From Thamnaconus septentrionalis (lineage: Eukaryota > Chordata > Actinopteri > Tetraodontiformes > Monacanthidae): a stretch of 64,000 bases of DNA. The DNA is taken from the NCBI GenBank assembly GCA_009823395.1, contig CM020517.1:10133501-10197500 (forward strand). Direction: 5' to 3'. Numbering within the stretch: position 1 is the first letter of the stretch; each line of letters starts with the position of its first letter. Made by a program: the position numbers and the translations under genes. Shown piece after piece: positions 58,136-64,000 of the stretch. Below the pieces are notes generated by a model. That model did not search any database and was not told the origin of the DNA. It was given only the letters and a program-made list of their open reading frames with translations.

Positions 58136-60339
58136 TGATGTGCAGACAAAATCCATGAAAAGGACACAACTGATGCATCGTGACTGTTTATGCTTTCTGG
58201 ATGACACAATGCAGTTGGCTGGTGTGTGTCAACAGATAAGAAAACAAAAATATTCATTGGTCCTATACATGAAAAATATGGATGGGATTTGCCAAGTTCT
58301 ACCATGTTATAGTATGTGCTTATGCCGCCACCTCCTTGTGAAAAACACATTTTTCCTGCTCCTGCCGTTTGCTTTCTTTTCACGGCCCCTTTTTTCCGGC
58401 AAATCTTCAAAAGATTTGCATGAAATTGGATGGCAGAAAAGTGGAGACTCCACTCAACATGGATCCTACCTGCACGGATCAATCCTGAAGCAGATCCAGC
58501 AGATTCTGCAGGAAAGTCCTGCTTCCCGACATTCCGCTGGCACACCTCCCGCTTTCCACCTAAATCCTGCTGATGCCAATCAAGTGTTCTCCTACTGCGG
58601 AAGGCTCGCCGCCACTCTACGTCACCTTGGTGGGTCTATTGTTATGCCTTATCTCCGTGAATTTAAATGAGCTACATGTTCAGACTGCAGTGCCGGCCTC
58701 TCGCGAGTGCGGTACTCAACACGGTAGAAAATTAGGAACATGCTCATGTTCCAAGAGGGAATTGGTCATTTCCGAATGTCATAAAGAAGTTCTGGCCAGC
58801 GGCATCAATCCATGTAGACATAATGAGTTTAAAGAGAAGAAGCTCTGCACTTGGAAACAACACAAGCCTGCGATGTCAAAGTGGGGGCTCTCATGTGTAT
58901 CTCCAGTGTTTGAGTGTGCGCATGAGTCATAAAAGTACAGGGTTGGTAATACAACAGGGGTTGAGAAACAACGATCCATCCAGGATACAACAGCGGATGT
59001 TTGTTCCACAAGTGCTGCAGAGGACGGCGTAAAGGCCTCTCGGAGCTTAAGTTTTTTCCAGGTCGCGGTATGAGTAATGGAAAAAAAAACTTTACGATTT
59101 GCATTAAAAAGAAGAAGAAAAAAAGACATATCCTTGCTGGATAAGTGAGGAAGAGAATTAAAAGGATGGAGGGACCAGAGGCTATACTGAGGTGGTAATA
59201 ATTTAGAATAAGCAATAAACTACCTGTGAATATTAAAGCCTAATCAGATGTTGTGCTTTCTCATTGTATATGAACTCACTCGGCTGTTTAAATGGGGCTG
59301 GATAAACTTAATGTAGAGTGGAAGGGGAATTAAGTTCCCCGTCTTCTGCAAAAATGTTCCACGAGGGCTGATCTGCACAAGCACACGTCCCTCTTTTCAA
59401 AACCTCCATGACTGTTCTTACTTGAAGCATCCAACTGAAGCCAAATGAGGCCAAGGACTCATAATTCAGATGTAAAAAGCAAAACAAAAGCATGTCTGCC
59501 ACCCTGAAATGAAGTGAGGATGTGGGGGTCAGTTTGGGTTGAAACTCAGCTCAGAGTTTGGAGAATTCAGAGTTTTGTTTTCAGCCCAGATATCAACTAT
59601 AGCCCGCTCAAGCGACCTATCAGGAGTCTGCCTTGTTCAAGTATCAAGTGATGTGACACATTTAAAATATTGACTGAACAGATTATGATTAGACACATTT
59701 TTAATGTCCACAACAAAGCAACCTGTTGTTTAAACGCGTTAGGGAAGCATACTCTAGTGTCATCAGCGAATGTAAACAACCACCACATTCAAAGCCACTT
59801 TAGCGTGTTGAACTAACGTGCTGTCATGTAATTGGATGATTAACTAGTTGTGGAAACAAGCAACCGAACAATTTACCCAAAAAAAAGTGACTGGTGAATG
59901 TGTGTTCAACAACTACCCCAGTTCATTCCCAGTTCTCCACGTCTTCTCTTCTTCATTTCAGTTTCCACAGGAGAACGTGATGGTATGCAACCGACTCCCC
60001 ATTAACTCTTCCCCACATGAAGCGCCCTCAAGCAGAACCACCGAGCTACTGTCAAACCTCACAGACAATATGCATCTATTGTTCATACATAATTCCAAAA
60101 GGCAGTGAAGCGGATTCACTCGCAAACTGGCATTTGCATAAAAGAAGTGTAGGAGGCGCACCCAGGCCGGGGAGCACCGGGGAGTTTGTACAGTATTATC
60201 TCTTAATGTTAAGAAACAGCTCCCTGACATTCAGAAGCCTTCCAGTGTTCCATGGAGCCAGGGGTTTTAATTATCTTCGACATGAAAATTGAGATTCATG
60301 GCCGAGGGTTAGCGTGTTGGCTGGGGGCCGAGTGGGAAC

Positions 60340-60410
60340 TGAACCCTGCAGCTCCGTGTGTTGTGAGGAGCTGCGATGTGCCACTGAAGCACCAAGAGGC
60401 TCATCTGGAG
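60340..60410 (-). repeat. possible fragment of the same dispersed repeat
   Basis: GTGGGAACTGAACCCTGCAG and TGTTGTGAGGAGCTGCGATG, followed by CCACTGAAGCACC, resemble the reverse of the family's GGTGGTGCAGTGGTTAGC-to-GGGTTCGATTCC block. The copy is short and diverged. Confidence 0.4.
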
Positions 60411-60689
60411 CTTCGGCAGCAGATGACCCAGACTGCAGGGATCCTCAGCAGAGACTCACTTGGATCCACCCAAAAAAACAAACAAACTACAGACGTATCA
60501 ACCCAACAACCGCGATAAGCACAAACACGGTTGTGCGTTTTTATTTCCCGTTTCATTCTTGTTTTCTGTTTAACTCCGACCCCATGATTTAAAATGTATG
60601 ATTCTTTCTTGGATTGAGCCTCCAGCTCTTGGTGACAACTGGAGACAGAGCTTTAATTCAAAGGCTTGTGCTCGGACGCAGCGTGATTA

Positions 60690-60895
60690 CACGGTCTGGT
60701 GCTGCAGTGGTTTCGGCCGTCGCCTCACAACAAGATGGTGTTAGGCTCAGTGTTAGGCTCAGTGTTCAGCTTCGGGCCCGGAAACTCCGTGGAGGCTGAA
60801 TATATTTCTGCCAACATCCACACTCAAACTCTTGAGGGTAATTGGGAATTCGAAATTGCCCCTAAGTTATGAATGCGTGGGTGGTTGTTTACTTT
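60690..60895 (+). repeat. dispersed teleost repeat, internally deleted
   Basis: Starts with ACGGTCTGGTGCTGCAGTGG and CGTCGCCTCACAACAAGATG, then after a short tandem duplication (GTTAGGCTCA twice) jumps to GAAATTGCCCCTAAGTTATG and AATGCGTGGGTGGTTGT. The order matches the family with the middle missing. Confidence 0.6.
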
Positions 60896-60926
60896 ATTTT
60901 TTTCATTCGTCAGCTTTGTGATCAAT

Positions 60927-61002
60927 CACACACACACACACACACACACACAAACAAACAAACAAACAAACAAACAAACAAACACACACACACACACACA
61001 CA
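60927..61002. repeat. compound (CA)n(CAAA)n(CA)n microsatellite
   Basis: About 13 CA units, eight CAAA units, then about 10 CA units, immediately after the dispersed repeat fragment. Confidence 0.95.
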
Positions 61003-64000
61003 GTTGGTCCAACCCAAATCCTAATCATAACCCTGACCCGAGTTAATGTATTGCCTTGAGATTTACGTCTTCAGCCTAGAGGTTAATGAAAAAAATAGAA
61101 AAATTAGTGAGGAACGGCCAACGTGTCCTCCTCATATTTGCAAGAGCGCAAGTCTCTTCACTTTGAATTATACTGATTTTCTTCAGTGTTTTCATGCACG
61201 TCTTACATAATGCTGCTTGGTGGTTATAAATAGATATCGACCCAGCATAAGACAGGGTTCAATATCGTTGCGAGCGAAAAAGCTACAGATAAATAATATC
61301 AGCTTGCGTTTTTTGATTCAAGCAGGTTCTGAAAGTCTCTACTAACAGGAGGACGATGCTTAATTAGTGACTTCTTTCCGCAGGGTTGGAACTTTTATGA
61401 AGATGCTGGACTCATGTGGACTCACATTTGACTTGCAGGTCTGATGATTGACTGACGTGTTTTCTTCTGTTCCCAAATTGACAAAGGGTATCATGGAATG
61501 TTTTTTTTTTTCAATCTGGATGAATCACATTGAAAACGCCCTGGTCCACAGGAAGCGTGCTACTGTCCACCTTTACAAGCAGGCTCAGGAACGGCCATGT
61601 ACTGAAAGCTCCGGGGGGATGGGAGGAGGGGAGGAGGGGAGCTCTGGGCTACAGACGTGCCTCCGTGCTCAGGTCCCTAATGTGGAGCCAACAAGGCCGA
61701 CTGTTTTCCGGCACGTCGTGTTTGCTCCCATCCAGAGTCAAGATGTCAAGGGTGCAAACGTGCACGGGCTTTGGCGAGAGCTGCGCAGAGCTGCGCAGAT
61801 CCATCCTGCTCAAGTGGTGACAGAATCAATACAGGGACCATCACGACGGCTCCAAAGTCTCTGAGATGTCACAAATGAGCTCTGCCTTCTTATTTGCAGG
61901 GATGTTCAGAATGCATGCGGGCGTATCTGTATGATCAAGCGAATGAACGTGTTGCCCAATAAAGTGACAATAACACTGGTAATGTTTTCAAAAGTATCCG
62001 ACTTTTTTTTTTTTTCCTTTTTCTTTCGCCACACTCTCTGACCTTTACGGTCAAAATTCTTGCAGTCAAGCATTCAAACAACCTCCATCGACTGACTTCC
62101 GAGTAATAACAGATTGTTTTTCCCACCAGCAGTCATTTGCACGGAGTCGACCGGCTAATGGCTCCAGTAGCAGGACTGCTGCTGCGACTGCAGGCCCTGC
62201 CGACATGACCCCCTGCGGTCGATGTCACTGGAAGAGGGAAAATTGCCATCATCTAGAATTACAACTTTCAAATGGAGGGGTACAAACGCGTGGCCCGGTG
62301 CGTAATTATGAGGGTGTGACCGACGCCGTCAGTCAAACACTGAGGGGTGAGATGGAAGAAAGGAGGGAGGAGGGATCAAGACAAAGGGTGAGAAAGAGAT
62401 GTTGCTTTACGAGGGCGAGTACACACAGTCCAATCCCTGGTCCATGAATAATCCTGCCTCTAAATCCAATGGGATTACAGCCGATACTGGTCTCAATTTT
62501 CTGGACCGCTTTAATTCCACTGTAAAGACGAAGACTCGGCAGCACAAGTCGAGAGGATTTAATGACAGAAGCAAAAAACAGTGAGACGGAAACTTGGTTG
62601 GTCCATTTGTGCTGGATGCTGGAAGTCTCTCATGGTGCTGAGAGACGGGCCAGGGGGGAAAAAGCATTTTGTTTTTTTGATTGAGTAATTTTTGAGTTGA
62701 ACCATTTGCCGATCCAATAAACGACAACATTAAGAACCATTTTTTACGGAACTAATCTCTGGAGATTTTGTCAGAACAAGAACAGGGATTTACACAATGT
62801 AATTTTGCACTTGTAAAATTTGTATTGAGTGTGATTAGTCACAAAGCTCTACCAACGCAAATGACTGTTTGAAAGCGAGGCCTTTTTACTCCGCCACGGC
62901 TCTGCCTTAGGCTTATTTAGAGCATTTTTCAAATATGAAATTTTAATGGTTTCCTTTGACACAGCGTAGCACTGCAGGAAAAACCTGTGGGTGTTGAACA
63001 TATCTGGCCTCCAGGTTTCAGAGCCGCTCTAGTAACCTCCTGCGAAAGAAAAGAAAAAAATCCTGTGCTGCACATTCGTTCTACAGCCTTCGCAGCAGAA
63101 ATATAAAAAACCAAACAGGACGAAACAGGTGTCGGGGTGCACGTTCCAATATTGACATTACTCGCACGTGGCGTACATATTTGCTGGCTACTTCAAAGGG
63201 ATGAGACAAAAACATGTATTTTACAGCTGAGCGGCGACGACGACATTCGCCGATGCTGCCTCGCCGTCTCTCGCTCGTGTGCTGCACAGAATTGTAAACA
63301 AACCGCAGCAGCGCGGTGATGCTCCATCGCCTTAAGTGGTTTAGCATGTTTGTTACACTCCGTCTTGTAGCCGATCTAAAGAAAAAAGTTGCTTTTTTTT
63401 TCCCTTTAAAAAAAAGACCTTTTAAATGCGGCTTTCAAAGATTACGCTGCCGCTTCTTGGCACCAACTCAGCTGCTTCTCGGATTAAGTCCACGCCAGTG
63501 AATAATCAGCCGTGTATTGCCGGGCACGACAATGAATGTGCGGCGCATTAATCAATACCTGCAGGAATTTGCAGCGCTGTGATAGCAACCCATTAATGCA
63601 GAAAACACAACTCAGCTCCACAAACGGCTGAGAAAAATTCTTTTGAAGTTCTGGCAACTTCACCAAACGGAAGTCATTTGCCAAGCGTTGGCCAAGTTTT
63701 GTTGTTGCTACTGCGACCGTGACGGATTTTGTTGCTTAGTGACGCAAGAAGTAAGACTGCTGGTGTTTTTTCGCCTGATGGTGAGCAGTGGCTTTTTATC
63801 ATGAGGAGTTGGGCAATTATATTTTGGACAATATTTCCATGGATAAAAGAAAAAAACCGAACAACTTGGCTTATCTTAACAAGTTTGTTAGCACCAAAAT
63901 AATATTCTCAGCAGCTTAGCCACAACGACACCAAATATTACAGACTAAGACTAACAAAAAGTGACGACACAATTTGTCTTTGTGTGATTGTCATGTAATT

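Larger units (their letters stand above)
49951..64000. other. intergenic region upstream of htr1d
   Basis: About 14 kb with no exon I can recognise on either strand. It holds compound CT/CA (53.3 kb), GT (53.9 kb) and CA/CAAA (60.9 kb) microsatellites and three fragments of the common teleost dispersed repeat (57.96-58.14, 60.34-60.41 and 60.69-60.89 kb). CpG-richer patches occur at 51.84-52.0 and 53.58-53.83 kb without identifiable genes. The right edge is unique sequence. Confidence 0.55.

Noticed and set aside
60927..61002. Regularly spaced repeats reminiscent of an array
   Set aside because: Simple CA/CAAA microsatellite with no unique spacers. CRISPR arrays are not expected in this genome type.

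Overview
The window is nuclear DNA of a vertebrate, most likely a teleost fish. Its coding sequence is split into short exons with clean GT/AG junctions. The intergenic DNA is rich in CA/GT microsatellites and in fragments of a dispersed repeat typical of teleosts, and the two recognisable proteins are vertebrate-specific family members. Nothing indicates bacterial, viral or plasmid DNA. The species cannot be determined from the sequence.

Two genes can be read with confidence, both on the minus strand. From 31055 down to 13362 lies ppp2r5c, the B56-gamma regulatory subunit of protein phosphatase 2A. I rebuilt it exon by exon. A common body of 13 exons (20653 down to 13362) joins in frame to either of two alternative starts. 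One is a three-exon long leader (31055-29702), giving 575 residues. The other is a single internal first exon (26212-26122) with its own CCAAT/GC-box promoter, giving 524 residues, the length I recall for the main human isoform. The probable 3' UTR runs to about 10.78 or 11.0 kb and holds striking homopolymer and GU tracts. About 17 kb upstream on the same strand is the intronless htr1d gene (49378-48209), a serotonin 5-HT1D receptor of 389 residues with every class A hallmark in place.

Layout: 1-4.2 kb intergenic; 4.2-4.62 kb a CpG-rich stretch that looks like an orphan promoter with a possible first exon; 4.6-10.8 kb intergenic; 10.8-31.4 kb ppp2r5c; 31.4-48.2 kb intergenic with many simple repeats; 48.2-49.4 kb htr1d; 49.4-64 kb intergenic with teleost repeat fragments. 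Two short hAT-type non-autonomous transposons with near-perfect 8-bp target duplications, and one foldback repeat, sit in ppp2r5c introns.

The two genes do not form a pathway or operon. One product steers PP2A to phosphoprotein substrates, and the other is a Gi-coupled amine receptor. I found no previously undescribed system. The observations most worth checking are the dual first exons of ppp2r5c, the orphan CpG promoter, the unusual 3' UTR tracts, and residue-level differences in the receptor.
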